DNA of 64,000 nt from TWA4 sp051879195 (GTDB taxonomy: Bacteria; Bacillota; Clostridia; Lachnospirales; Lachnospiraceae). The stretch covers positions 5,847 to 69,846 of the forward strand of contig JBJELO010000300.1 in NCBI GenBank assembly GCA_051879195.1, given 5' to 3'. A program made the position numbers and the translations under genes. Each line of letters opens with the position of its first letter. The stretch's first letter is position 1. Below the pieces are notes generated by a model. It was not told the DNA's origin. It was given only the letters and a program-made list of their open reading frames with translations, and ran no database searches. Positions 1 to 8,748 of the stretch are shown here, piece after piece.

Positions 1-1
1 G

Positions 2-838
2 GTCACAGATTATGTTTTTGATTTGATGGACCGTGTCATCAATTCCGCCCCCATTTCCTATATAAAATGGGATATGAACCGTTACATTACGGAATGTTAT
101 TCGATGAGCGGAAATGCAACTGAGCAGGGAATGGTTTATCATCGTTATATTCTGGGGGTATATGCGCTGTATGAACGTCTGAGGGAACGTTACCCTGATA
201 TTTTGTTTGAATCGTGCGCCAGCGGAGGTGCAAGATTTGATCCTGGAATGCTGTATTATGCACCACAGACCTGGACAAGTGATGATACAGATGCATACGA
301 AAGAATTAAAATACAGTACGGGACTTCTTATGTGTATCCGGTTAGTTCCATGGGCGCGCATGTTTCTGCGGTACCGGAGCGGGAAGATGCAAGACACATC
401 AGCCTGAAAACAAGAATAAATGTGGCAATGTTTGGTTCTTTTGGGTATGAACTGGATTTGAGCGTGCTGTCAGCGGAAGAAAAGAAATTAATAAAGAAAA
501 CCAACGAATTTTATAAGCGTCATCGGAAACTGTTTCAGTATGGTGATTTTTATCGGCTCAAAAATCCGTTTGAGGGTAATGATTCTGCATGGATGACAGT
601 GAATAAAGATAAAACAGAAGCAATGGCCGGATTTTATCGTATGCATTTTGTTCCGAACGGTCCATGGACCCGGCTGAGGCTTACAGGTCTGGATCCGCAT
701 GAAAAATATGTGTTGTCAGGGAGGTCAGAGCGATGCTATTATGGCAGTGAACTGATGAATGCAGGAATCGTTATTGATTCCGGAGATTTATGCGGAGGAG
801 ATTTTTCCTCTGTAATTTATCATGTAAAAAAATGCTGA
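2..838 (+). CDS. Alpha-galactosidase, GH36 (5'-truncated by window)
   Basis: Only the C-terminal 278 codons are in the window; the frame is open through base 2. The product hydrolyses terminal alpha-1,6-galactose from melibiose- or raffinose-type sugars. The GH36 nucleophile motif IKWDMNR is seen with its Asp codon at 71-73, and the acid/base region WTSDDTDA has its first Asp at 281-283. The SCASGGARFD stretch between them is also typical of GH36. The last ~80 residues form the expected beta-sandwich domain. No signal peptide can be judged because the N-terminus is missing. The next reading frame (932) is a response regulator joined to a beta-galactosidase, so this end of the window is a galactoside-use locus. 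Family assignment is secure; exact substrate is inferred. Confidence 0.9.
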   Translation, partial: VTDYVFDLMDRVINSAPISYIKWDMNRYITECYSMSGNATEQGMVYHRYILGVYALYERLRERYPDILFESCASGGARFDPGMLYYAPQTWTSDDTDAYERIKIQYGTSYVYPVSSMGAHVSAVPEREDARHISLKTRINVAMFGSFGYELDLSVLSAEEKKLIKKTNEFYKRHRKLFQYGDFYRLKNPFEGNDSAWMTVNKDKTEAMAGFYRMHFVPNGPWTRLRLTGLDPHEKYVLSGRSERCYYGSELMNAGIVIDSGDLCGGDFSSVIYHVKKC

Positions 839-931
839 TTACCTGTGTAGAAGGGAAGCTGTGCTGAAAAGAATTCTGCGAAAAAGGGATTCTCCGGTGA
901 AACACGGGGAGCGATGAGGATGTGAGGAAAA

Positions 932-3421
932 ATGGGAAATCTGCTGATTGTAGATGATGAACCGGACATTCTGGAAACACTGGAAGAATTGTTCAAATAT
1001 GAATCTGGTCTTGATATAGAGGTACATGTGGCGAAATCAGCTGCGATTGCTGTAAATCTTCTGGAAAAGATGCGGTTTGATGTGGTCATGACGGATATTA
1101 AGATGCCGGGAATGACTGGAATCGAGCTGTTTCATCTGATTAAAGAGAACTGGCCAAAATGTCGGGTGATCTTTTTGACAGGGTATCGTGATTTTGATGA
1201 TCTGTATGAGATTATGGGAAACCGGGATGTACGGTATCTTTTAAAGAGTGAAGAATATGATGTGTTGGTTCGGAATGTTGCGGATGCGTTGCAGGAAATT
1301 GAAGAAATGATGGTTTCTGAAAAAAATGAATTCAGAAACAGAAAAAACATACAGCAGGCACAGATGATACTGCAGCGGAATTATTTAAAAGATTGTTTTG
1401 ACGGCAGGAGTGAGAAAAAACTGAAACAGGAAGAACTGGAAAAACTTCAGATACCGATTTCTCTGGAGAAACCATTGTTTGCATTCCTGCTGCGTACGGA
1501 TTCCTGTAAAATATATGAATTTGGAGAAAGAATAGAAACAGAAGCAGCTGTAAACGAAGTGATTCAGGAAATGTTTCTTCGTATTGGACCCTGGTGCCAT
1601 GGAGAAGTGAGAAACGGTGGTTTCCCGGACTGGCTGCTGCATGAAGCTTATGTCCCGCGAACCAATGACGAAAGATATTTTGCGGAGGTGAAACGGTTTT
1701 ACACTGAAATTTTCAGGCAGGTAGATGGACTTCTGCATGCAGATGGAGGACCGGTTATAGGAATTCAGATTGAAAATGAATACGGTCACTGTGGCGGACT
1801 TCAGGGACCTGAAGGAGAGGCGCACATGAGGCGGCTGACAGAAATTGCAAAAGAATCGGGGCTTGTGGTGCCGCTTTATACGGCAACGGGCTGGGGCGGA
1901 GCAGCAACAGGAGGACTGCTGCCGGTCATGGGCGGATACTGTGAAGCCCCCTGGGAGCAGAGTACGGAAGAACTTCCTCCCAATGAAAACTATGTTTTTA
2001 CCTGTGAGAGAAATGATGACGGTATCGGAAGCGATTATGGAAGAAAACAGGATATCACATTTGATATGGCTGCATTTCCGTACCTCACAGCTGAGCTGGG
2101 CGGAGGACTTCAGGTGACCCATCACAGAAGGCCGATAGCTGATGCAAAAGATATCGGAGCCATGTCACTGGTAAAAATCGGCAGCGGTGTCAATCTCATC
2201 GGGTATTACATGTACCATGGCGGGACAAATCCCGAAGGAAAATGTTCCACCCTGCAGGAATCCAGGGAGACCGGTTATCTGAATGATCTTCCTGTATTCA
2301 GTTATGATTTTTCAGCGCCGATCCGGGAATACGGGCAGATATCGGATACTGCCAGAGAAATCAAGCTTCTGGCCATGTTTGTTCGTGATTTTGGAAGTGA
2401 CTTGTGCGAAATGGAGCCTGTACTGCCGGAAAAACTGCAGGATCCTGCAGATTTTGAAAATCTGAGGTTTTCTGTCCGCAGGAACAGGCAGAACGGGTAT
2501 CTTTTTGTGAACAATTATCAACGGCGTCATACCATGAAAGAACATATCCAAAAGGAATTGAAAGTGAGGATTGGACAGGAGGAAATCCTGTATTCACCCA
2601 TGGATATACGGAATGGCGATTATTTTTTTCTGCCTTTTCATATGAAAGTGGGAGATGGGGAATTGAAATCAGCAGCTGCAGTACCGTTATGCAGACTTCA
2701 TGCTGGCAGGAGGCAGACTTATGTTTTCTATACAGATGGAGATCCTGCATATAATTGGGAAAAGGTTCCTGCAGATGCTGGGATTCTGACGATTAGCAGA
2801 GAAATGGCTCTTAATGCATGGAAGTTCAGTGAAAATGGTGACTATCTGATTTTTACGGAAGGCAGTGTTATTGAAACAGACGAAGGTTATGAACTGCTGG
2901 AAAGAAAAACAGGGGAGATGAAAAGTTTTCCTGCACTTTCTGTTCTGCCTCAGGGATATTTTTTTGACAGAATGGAAGGGGAAATCTCTGTATATCGACG
3001 GGAAGAATCGGTGCCTGTGACCAGGGCGTTCTGCAATCTGGTGAAAGAAGAAAATGATAAAAAACTGTATGAAATCCGGATTGAATATCCGGAGGGAGTA
3101 AAAGGGGATTATAAACAGGGAGAAATAAACGACTGTTTTCTCAGGATCGGTTTTTCCGGGGATCAGGCCAGATTGTATGTGGACGGGCAGTGGAAAGGTG
3201 ACTGGTATTATACCGGTAGAAAATGGGAGATTGGTATGAAACGATATGATTTTCCTGAAATAATCCAGATTGAAGTGTATGCTTTGAAAGAAAATGATGA
3301 AATTTTTCTGGAAACTGTACCTGAGTTTGAAAACGGTACTGCCTGCAGAATCGACTGTATAGCGATGGAAACAGAAATTGCTTTGCCTTTTTGCGTATGG
3401 CTTTTTGAAAAACATGCTTGA
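932..3421 (+). CDS. Chimera: response-regulator receiver + N-truncated GH35 beta-galactosidase
   Basis: One 829-residue frame holds two unrelated partial proteins. Residues 1-~213 are a YesN-type response regulator: acidic pocket D8/D9, phospho-acceptor D55, a conserved YLLK lysine, then the start of the usual middle domain. Its C-terminal AraC DNA-binding domain is absent. From about residue 215 (LRIGPW, near base 1577) the sequence is GH35 beta-galactosidase: HGEVRNGGFPDWLL, probable acid/base E283 in IENEYG, probable nucleophile E388 in TAELGGG, and a long C-terminal beta region. About 90 N-terminal GH35 residues, the first strands of the barrel, are missing. RBS-like GAGG precedes ATG 932. 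As written, neither half should work normally. A genomic deletion or an assembly join are both possible. Confidence 0.8.
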   Translation: MGNLLIVDDEPDILETLEELFKYESGLDIEVHVAKSAAIAVNLLEKMRFDVVMTDIKMPGMTGIELFHLIKENWPKCRVIFLTGYRDFDDLYEIMGNRDVRYLLKSEEYDVLVRNVADALQEIEEMMVSEKNEFRNRKNIQQAQMILQRNYLKDCFDGRSEKKLKQEELEKLQIPISLEKPLFAFLLRTDSCKIYEFGERIETEAAVNEVIQEMFLRIGPWCHGEVRNGGFPDWLLHEAYVPRTNDERYFAEVKRFYTEIFRQVDGLLHADGGPVIGIQIENEYGHCGGLQGPEGEAHMRRLTEIAKESGLVVPLYTATGWGGAATGGLLPVMGGYCEAPWEQSTEELPPNENYVFTCERNDDGIGSDYGRKQDITFDMAAFPYLTAELGGGLQVTHHRRPIADAKDIGAMSLVKIGSGVNLIGYYMYHGGTNPEGKCSTLQESRETGYLNDLPVFSYDFSAPIREYGQISDTAREIKLLAMFVRDFGSDLCEMEPVLPEKLQDPADFENLRFSVRRNRQNGYLFVNNYQRRHTMKEHIQKELKVRIGQEEILYSPMDIRNGDYFFLPFHMKVGDGELKSAAAVPLCRLHAGRRQTYVFYTDGDPAYNWEKVPADAGILTISREMALNAWKFSENGDYLIFTEGSVIETDEGYELLERKTGEMKSFPALSVLPQGYFFDRMEGEISVYRREESVPVTRAFCNLVKEENDKKLYEIRIEYPEGVKGDYKQGEINDCFLRIGFSGDQARLYVDGQWKGDWYYTGRKWEIGMKRYDFPEIIQIEVYALKENDEIFLETVPEFENGTACRIDCIAMETEIALPFCVWLFEKHA

Positions 3422-3471
3422 ATTTTCAATTTCTTTCTGATAAACTGACAGAGCTGCAAAATTAAACAGGA

Positions 3472-3577
3472 TATAATACAATGCATAACGACACAAGTAT
3501 TGCTCAGGCAAGTAAATCTGATCACGGTACATTTCAGCCGGGATGAGACGGGCTTATGAGAATACTTGTGTTTTTTT
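3472..3577 (+). ncRNA. Candidate small structured RNA or attenuating leader
   Basis: A consensus -10 TATAAT lies at 3472-3477 with no good -35. About 14 bases downstream begins a stem of 11 perfect pairs (3491-3501 with 3561-3571), extended by CTCA/TGAG (3503-3506 with 3557-3560), closed by seven T residues (3571-3577). The enclosed ~50 bases contain further short stems. This is an intrinsic terminator with an unusually large structured loop, so it is either a ~95-nt small RNA or a leader that ends transcription before the DUF2798 gene at 3686. I could not match it to a riboswitch class. The stem is directly seen; RNA function is inferred. Confidence 0.5.
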
Positions 3578-3685
3578 ATGCCTTGAAATATGTTTTACAG
3601 GAGAAATAGAAGTTATGCAGAAAAAATCTGAAAAGCTTTGCAGGAGAAATCTTTATTATTATCAGAAGAAAAGGAGTGTATTATT

Positions 3686-4393
3686 ATGCCGCAAAATCAG
3701 TTTCAAAGAATGGTCTTTGCTTTTCTGACCGTAGTAATTACGGTTCACGCTTACGTATTTTACAGCCTCTATGTGGTAAACGGAGCGACTCTTATGTCAG
3801 TTACGGGAGAAACCGGTATGCTCGCAGCAATCAATGCGCAGGGAGGTGTCTATATGTTCGGAAGGATGCTTCCCATATGGGCTGTCATACTGATTGAGTT
3901 CTGCTTTGGCTACGGTCTGGAGGTTGTAATGGGCAGCCCGTGTTCATTCAGGCTGGCAAGCCGTGTGTTTGACCCCAGAAAAAATCATCCCATGATTTTT
4001 GAAAGTGCCATTATATGCGCAACTGTCGGTCTGATGTGTCCGGCCATGAGTTTTCTCGCCGCAATTTTCTATTACCCATATTATACAGGTTTTGATGTTC
4101 TGAGATTGCTGGCAAACTGGTTAAAGCTTGTATGTTTTAACTTTCCATTTGCCTTTTTTACACAGATGTTCTTTATCCAGCCTTTTGTGCGTGTTGTTTT
4201 TAAGCTGTTGTTTCACAGGCAGATTAGTGAGCGAAAAGCAATACAGCATGAGGCGGAGGCACAGGGAAAGCCCCATGTTAAACCCCAGGATGAGACAGAA
4301 GCGATTGCAGATCTCTGGAAGCGTATAGATGAACTTCAGGAAGAGCTGGCCCATGAACGCAGACAGAGAAAGAAACTGCAGAGCAAGTTATAG
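3686..4393 (+). CDS. DUF2798-family membrane protein
   Basis: A 235-residue integral membrane protein with two DUF2798-like units, each a pair of hydrophobic helices (roughly residues 5-30 and 50-75; 105-130 and 145-175), followed by a charged C-terminal tail predicted to be coiled coil (EAIADLWKRIDELQEELAHE). Start chosen at 3686 because AAGGAG lies 9 bases upstream; an in-frame ATG at 3638 has no such site. No catalytic residues are evident and the family has no established function. It stands alone between the 3472-3577 RNA element and the XRE regulator gene. The coiled-coil tail suggests oligomerisation or a partner protein, which is inference. Confidence 0.75.
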   Translation: MPQNQFQRMVFAFLTVVITVHAYVFYSLYVVNGATLMSVTGETGMLAAINAQGGVYMFGRMLPIWAVILIEFCFGYGLEVVMGSPCSFRLASRVFDPRKNHPMIFESAIICATVGLMCPAMSFLAAIFYYPYYTGFDVLRLLANWLKLVCFNFPFAFFTQMFFIQPFVRVVFKLLFHRQISERKAIQHEAEAQGKPHVKPQDETEAIADLWKRIDELQEELAHERRQRKKLQSKL

Positions 4394-4522
4394 ATCCGGA
4401 CAGTACAGCACCCGTTAGTAACAGGGGGAGCAATTTCTGCCCCACACCCACTGCCTGAATTCAAACCGCTGAATCCATACTTTCAGTATAAAAAATAATA
4501 TTCTATTAGTACGGATAGTATG

Positions 4523-4551
4523 TTCATTTTCCGCTGCCTTTTTGCTACAAT
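4523..4551 (+). promoter_or_regulatory. Probable promoter of XRE regulator/ABC exporter pair
   Basis: TTCATT at 4523-4528 and TACAAT at 4546-4551 are 17 bp apart, about 36 bp before the ATG at 4587. The -35 is weak and the -10 good. A GGGAGAGGG ribosome site follows at about 4575-4583. Confidence 0.45.
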
Positions 4552-4586
4552 GAAAGTGCGAAAGATGTAAGAAGGGAGAGGGAAAT

Positions 4587-5675
4587 ATGGAGATGAAACT
4601 TGCGGAGAATATACGGCTGTTCCGGAAAGAAAGGGGACTGACCCAGGAGCAGCTTGCCGAGGTGCTGGGTGTAACGGTGGGCGCGGTGTACAAATGGGAA
4701 GCCAGGTTGTCCGTGCCGGAACTGAAACTGATTGTGGAGATGGCTGATTTTTTTGATACTTCGGTGGATGTTCTGCTGGGTTATGAGATGAAGGACAATC
4801 GGCTGGCATCCACTGTGCGGAGGCTGAAAGAGTACCGCCGCAACAAAGATCGTGCAGGGCTTGCCGAGGCAGAAAAGGCACTGAAAAAATATCCCAATGC
4901 CTTTGAAATTGTTTATAACTGTGCCGTTTTATATAATGTATTCGGGTTGGAAAGCCAGGACAAAAGGCTGCTGCACCGGGCACTGGAATTGTTCGAAACT
5001 TCCCGGCTTCTGCTTTCGCAGAATACGGATCCGGAAATCGGGGAACTGACCATATACGGCAGTATGGCGAATGCGTATATAGCTCTTGGTGAAGGAGAGC
5101 ATGCTGTTGAGATTCTGAAAAAACATAATGCTGACGGAATTTTCAGTGATCTGATCGGGCTGACTCTGGCAGCAGACTGCAAACGTCCCGAAGAAGCGAT
5201 ACCGTTTCTGGAAGAGGCTCTGCTGAATCATATCACCTCTCTGATTAATATCATTGTGGGTTATGTCAATGTATTCTGCGAAAGAAAGGATTTTGCTTCC
5301 GCGCAGGCTGTCCTGTTTTGGGGCATAGATGTTTTTTCCGGTTTGAAAAAGGATGATAAACCCTGTTTTCTGGATAAAATAACCGGTGTGTTTTTCGTCT
5401 GTCTTGCTCATACGCAGATCAGAACCGGCAGCAGCGATGCGGCATACGGTTCCCTTTGCCGTGCGAAAGAACTTGCGGAACGGTTTGATGCAGCCCCTGC
5501 TTATAAAGTGAATACCATCCGATTTGTTACCCATGGGGAAGAAGCGAGTGTTCATGACAATCTGGGACTCACAGCGGCAGACAGTATCCGGAAAGCAATC
5601 AGTTCCTGTGGGGATGAAACATTGTCCTCCATGTGGAGGAAGATGAACGGAGTGGAGGGAGATGACCGGATATGA
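4587..5675 (+). CDS. XRE-family regulator with TPR-like C-terminal region
   Basis: A 362-residue cytoplasmic protein. Residues 3-60 are a Cro/C1-type helix-turn-helix (IRLFRKERGLTQEQLAEVLG, then AVYKWEARLSVPEL). The remainder is helical with TPR-like repeats, as in Firmicute regulators that sense a peptide or small ligand. The stop codon overlaps the ATG of the following ABC exporter (ATGA at 5672-5675), so the two are translationally coupled and the regulator probably controls the exporter. Ligand and target operator are unknown. The HTH assignment is firm; TPR content is judged by pattern only. Confidence 0.85.
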   Translation: MEMKLAENIRLFRKERGLTQEQLAEVLGVTVGAVYKWEARLSVPELKLIVEMADFFDTSVDVLLGYEMKDNRLASTVRRLKEYRRNKDRAGLAEAEKALKKYPNAFEIVYNCAVLYNVFGLESQDKRLLHRALELFETSRLLLSQNTDPEIGELTIYGSMANAYIALGEGEHAVEILKKHNADGIFSDLIGLTLAADCKRPEEAIPFLEEALLNHITSLINIIVGYVNVFCERKDFASAQAVLFWGIDVFSGLKKDDKPCFLDKITGVFFVCLAHTQIRTGSSDAAYGSLCRAKELAERFDAAPAYKVNTIRFVTHGEEASVHDNLGLTAADSIRKAISSCGDETLSSMWRKMNGVEGDDRI

Positions 5676-7402
5676 AGAATGGCATTATGAAGAAAAAAAC
5701 TCTGAAAAAACAGCTTGCCGCGCAGTTTTATTACAAAAACATCCCGATATTCTGTCTGGCGGTTTTCAGTTCCCTGTTTTCCGGTTCTCTCAATCTGATT
5801 CTGTCCTGGACGATGCAGCAGCTGATCGATGCCGCTTCAGGAAATCCAGGTGCACTGCCCATCGGCACACTTGTCTGGATCAGCGGCGGTTTTATGCTGC
5901 TGTGCATGGCGTCCTGTCTGCTGGATTACATCTCCACACCGCGCTATATTGAACGGGCCATGCGCCAGTACAAAGATTTCGCTTTTCAGAAGCTGACCGA
6001 AAAGAGCATTTCGTCCTTCCGTGACGAAGATACAGCAGCCTATCTTTCGGCACTGACCAATGATGCGGTGAATATTGAAACAAACTATCTGGAACAGCAG
6101 CTTTCTCTTATTACAAAGTCTGTCACTTTCATCGGTGCGCTTGCCATGATGATCTGGTATTCTCCTTTGATGACTGTTATTGCTGTCGGTGTTACGATTC
6201 TTCCCTTTGCTGCTTCCCTGCTGACGGGAAACAGACTGGAGGCTGCGGAACGCAGGGTCTCAGACAGAAACAGGGATTTTACTGCTTCTCTCAGCGATTG
6301 TCTCGGTGGCTTTGCGGTTGTCAGGAGCTTTAAGGCGGAGAAAGAGGTTTTCAGACTGTTTGCCGCCGGCAATAAGGCACTGGAGAACGAAAAATTCAGC
6401 AAACGGCGCATAAAAACCATTGTGGGCATGATTGGTGCCGTGGCAGGTATTTTCGCACAGCTGGGCGTATTTCTCATCGGTGCATATCTTGCTTTGTCCG
6501 GCCGTGGTTTGACTCCGGGTGTTGTCATCATGTTTGTCAACCTGATGAATTTTATCATACAGCCAATCGCTGAATTGCCGGGGCTGCTGGCAGGCCGCAA
6601 AGCAGCTCTCGGTCTGATCGATAAACTGGCAAAAGAGCTGGAAAGAAATCCGGATTCTGCGGGAAGTGAAGTGATTTCCCGGCTTGAAAAGGGTATCGTA
6701 CTGGAAAATGTATCTTTCGGCTATGATGAAAATCAGGAAGTACTGCATCATATTTCCTGTGAATTTGAGGCCGGTAAGGCATATGCGGTTGTTGGCGGCA
6801 GCGGCAGCGGAAAATCAACGCTTTTGAATCTGCTTATGACAGCCGGGTCGGATTACAGTGGCGAAATCAGGTTCGACGGTACGGAGCTTCGCAGCATCAC
6901 CGCAGAATCACTGTATGAACTGATGTCGGTTATCCAGCAGAATGTATTTGTCTTCAATGCATCCATCCGGGATAATGTCACCATGTTCCGCAGCTTTCCG
7001 CAGCAGGAGATTGATGAAGCCATCGGCCATGCCCGTCTGAAGGGATTGCTGACAGAACGCGGCGAAGATTATCTCTGCGGTGAAAACGGCAGGGGACTGT
7101 CCGGGGGTGAAAAACAGAGAATTTCCATTGCCCGGAGCCTGCTGAAAAAATCTTCCGTGCTGCTGGCCGATGAGGCAACAGCAGCTCTGGACGCGCAGAC
7201 AGCACATCAGGTTACAAGTGACATCCTTGACTTGAACGGCATCACGCGTATTGTGGTGACGCACGCTCTGGAAGAGTCCCTGCTGCGCCGGTACGACGGA
7301 ATCATTGTTTTGAAAGACGGGCGGATTGAGGAAAAAGGCAGCTTTGACGAGCTGATGGCAGAAAAAGGGTATTTTCATGCATTATTTACCGTGGCACAGT
7401 AG
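5672..7402 (+). CDS. ABC exporter, fused permease and ATPase (MsbA/LmrA-type half transporter)
   Basis: A 576-residue half transporter expected to work as a dimer in the cytoplasmic membrane. Residues ~20-310 hold six membrane helices (ABC type-1 exporter fold). Residues ~345-570 are the nucleotide-binding domain: Walker A GGSGSGKST, Q-loop VIQQN, signature LSGGEKQR, Walker B SVLLADEAT, and a switch His in VVTHALEES. It overlaps the XRE gene by four bases, and no second half transporter follows, so a homodimer is likely. Substrate is unknown; drug, lipid or peptide export are all possible. An alternative start five codons later (MKKKTLKK) is equally plausible. Confidence 0.9.
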   Translation: MKNGIMKKKTLKKQLAAQFYYKNIPIFCLAVFSSLFSGSLNLILSWTMQQLIDAASGNPGALPIGTLVWISGGFMLLCMASCLLDYISTPRYIERAMRQYKDFAFQKLTEKSISSFRDEDTAAYLSALTNDAVNIETNYLEQQLSLITKSVTFIGALAMMIWYSPLMTVIAVGVTILPFAASLLTGNRLEAAERRVSDRNRDFTASLSDCLGGFAVVRSFKAEKEVFRLFAAGNKALENEKFSKRRIKTIVGMIGAVAGIFAQLGVFLIGAYLALSGRGLTPGVVIMFVNLMNFIIQPIAELPGLLAGRKAALGLIDKLAKELERNPDSAGSEVISRLEKGIVLENVSFGYDENQEVLHHISCEFEAGKAYAVVGGSGSGKSTLLNLLMTAGSDYSGEIRFDGTELRSITAESLYELMSVIQQNVFVFNASIRDNVTMFRSFPQQEIDEAIGHARLKGLLTERGEDYLCGENGRGLSGGEKQRISIARSLLKKSSVLLADEATAALDAQTAHQVTSDILDLNGITRIVVTHALEESLLRRYDGIIVLKDGRIEEKGSFDELMAEKGYFHALFTVAQ

Positions 7403-7460
7403 ATTGGATGGGAATTGGTAAAAATATCAATACAGGCAACAGAAAATGAGTATTATGCTG

Positions 7461-7511
7461 TTGACATGTAAACGACCGTTTATTATAATAAATAGTAAAC
7501 GGTCGTTTACT
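7461..7511 (+). promoter_or_regulatory. Consensus promoter with two TetR-type operators, upstream of rsgA
   Basis: TTGACA (7461-7466) and TATAAT (7484-7489) are exactly 17 bp apart. Two inverted repeats overlap it. TAAACGACCGTTTA at 7469-7482 lies between the two hexamers. AGTAAACGGTCGTTTACT at 7494-7511 sits over the expected transcription start. Their AAACGNNCGTTT core is the form bound by many TetR-family repressors. The arrangement predicts tight repression of the downstream gene. No tetR gene is present in this window, so the repressor must be encoded elsewhere. Promoter and palindromes are seen; the regulator family is inferred. Confidence 0.75.
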
Positions 7512-7593
7512 ATATGCTGCTGCGGAAGCACTCAATGCCTTCGGGGCCGGATTTTAACAGCAGACATTTTATATGGAGGAGAAAGGTATTTCG

Positions 7594-8682
7594 ATGAGTG
7601 ATACAAATAATTCGATTTTATCGGAAGCAATTCAGCTGTTTGATTGGGAAGGAGGCGAAGCGGCTATGGTCAGCAGGTTTGCAGGGGAATACCCGGACCT
7701 TGTGCCCGGCAGAGTGCTGGCGCAGGAAAAGGATTTGTACCGAATCATGACCGATCAGGGGGAATGCCCGGCGAGAGTTTCCGGGAAATTCCGCTACCGG
7801 GCAGCGGGTATTTCCGACTTCCCGGCAGTGGGGGATTTTGTAATGGCAGATCATGTCTGTGAGGACAGTCCGGCTGTGATTCATGAGCTTTTGCCGAGGA
7901 AGAGTGTTTTTATCCGGAAAGCGGCAGGAACTTCTCAGTCGGAACAGATTGTTGCAGCCAATATTGATACGGTATTTCTGTGTATGGCGCTGAACAACGA
8001 CTTTAACCTGCGGCGTCTGGAGCGCTATCTGTCGATTGCCTGGGAAAGCGGTGCAGCTCCGGTGATTGTTCTGACAAAAACAGATCTGTGCGAGGATCTG
8101 GAAGAAAAGCGCATTGCTGTGGAAAGCGTGGCGTTTGGTGTGGATATTCTTGAAACCACAGCCATGGAGAAGGATGGAATCAGGCAGATTCTGCCCTATC
8201 TTCAAAAGGGAAAGACTGCAGCTTTTATCGGCTCCTCCGGGGTCGGAAAATCCACGCTGATCAACTGCCTTATGGGGGAGGAAATCCTTGAAACAGGAGG
8301 GCTTCGGAATGATGATAAGGGCCATCACACCACCACGCACAGAGAACTTCTTGTTCTCCCCGGCGGCGGTATGGTGATTGACACTCCCGGGATGCGGGAA
8401 CTGGGCATGTGGGATGCAGAAGACGGAATTGACCGTGCTTTTGCGGATATTGACGAACTGTCGCAGCAGTGCCGGTTCCGGGATTGTACCCACACTTCGG
8501 AACCGGGCTGCGCAGTGCGCAGAGCACTGGAGCAGGGGACTTTATCAGAAGAAAGGTTTTTGTCGTACCGGAAACTAAAAACGGAAAATGCATATTTTGA
8601 AGATTCCGAAAGTTATCTTGCGGCAAAAGAAAAGAAATTCAGGGAAATCGCAAAGTATAATAAAAAGAATCGGAAGCGATAA
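7594..8682 (+). CDS. rsgA: Ribosome small-subunit-dependent GTPase RsgA (YjeQ/YloQ)
   Basis: A 362-residue late 30S-assembly GTPase. It has an N-terminal OB fold (~30-100) and a circularly permuted GTPase domain with motifs in the order G4 VLTKTD, G1 IGSSGVGKST, switch-I region GHHTTTHREL, then G3 DTPGMRELG. The C-terminal zinc-binding knuckle is seen as CRFRDCTHTSEPGC. Start set at ATG 7594, seven codons after a first ATG at 7573, because GGAGGAGAAAGG lies directly upstream of 7594. It is transcribed alone. Control by a TetR-type promoter (7461-7511) is odd for a housekeeping ribosome factor, so this may be a second, inducible RsgA-like copy. Confidence 0.95.
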   Translation: MSDTNNSILSEAIQLFDWEGGEAAMVSRFAGEYPDLVPGRVLAQEKDLYRIMTDQGECPARVSGKFRYRAAGISDFPAVGDFVMADHVCEDSPAVIHELLPRKSVFIRKAAGTSQSEQIVAANIDTVFLCMALNNDFNLRRLERYLSIAWESGAAPVIVLTKTDLCEDLEEKRIAVESVAFGVDILETTAMEKDGIRQILPYLQKGKTAAFIGSSGVGKSTLINCLMGEEILETGGLRNDDKGHHTTTHRELLVLPGGGMVIDTPGMRELGMWDAEDGIDRAFADIDELSQQCRFRDCTHTSEPGCAVRRALEQGTLSEERFLSYRKLKTENAYFEDSESYLAAKEKKFREIAKYNKKNRKR

Positions 8683-8702
8683 AAAGTATATAATACAGCC
8701 CT

Positions 8703-8732
8703 CTGAAACCGGAAAATATCTGCCGGTTTCAG
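8703..8732. terminator. Hairpin between convergent rsgA and transaminase genes
   Basis: CTGAAACCGG at 8703-8712 pairs with CCGGTTTCAG at 8723-8732, a perfect 10-bp stem. On the minus strand it is followed within a few bases by T-rich sequence (complement of the A-rich run 8682-8690), so it may serve both convergent genes. The plus-strand T tract is poor. Confidence 0.6.
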
Positions 8733-8748
8733 GGGGCCGTTCATTATA

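Noticed and set aside
2687..3532. 281-codon minus-strand frame opposite the GH35 region
   Set aside because: Shadow frame of the chimera on the plus strand, with no motif or start signal.
7618..8493. 291-codon minus-strand frame opposite rsgA
   Set aside because: Antisense shadow of a clear RsgA gene; composition is Cys/His/Phe-rich without domains or ribosome site.
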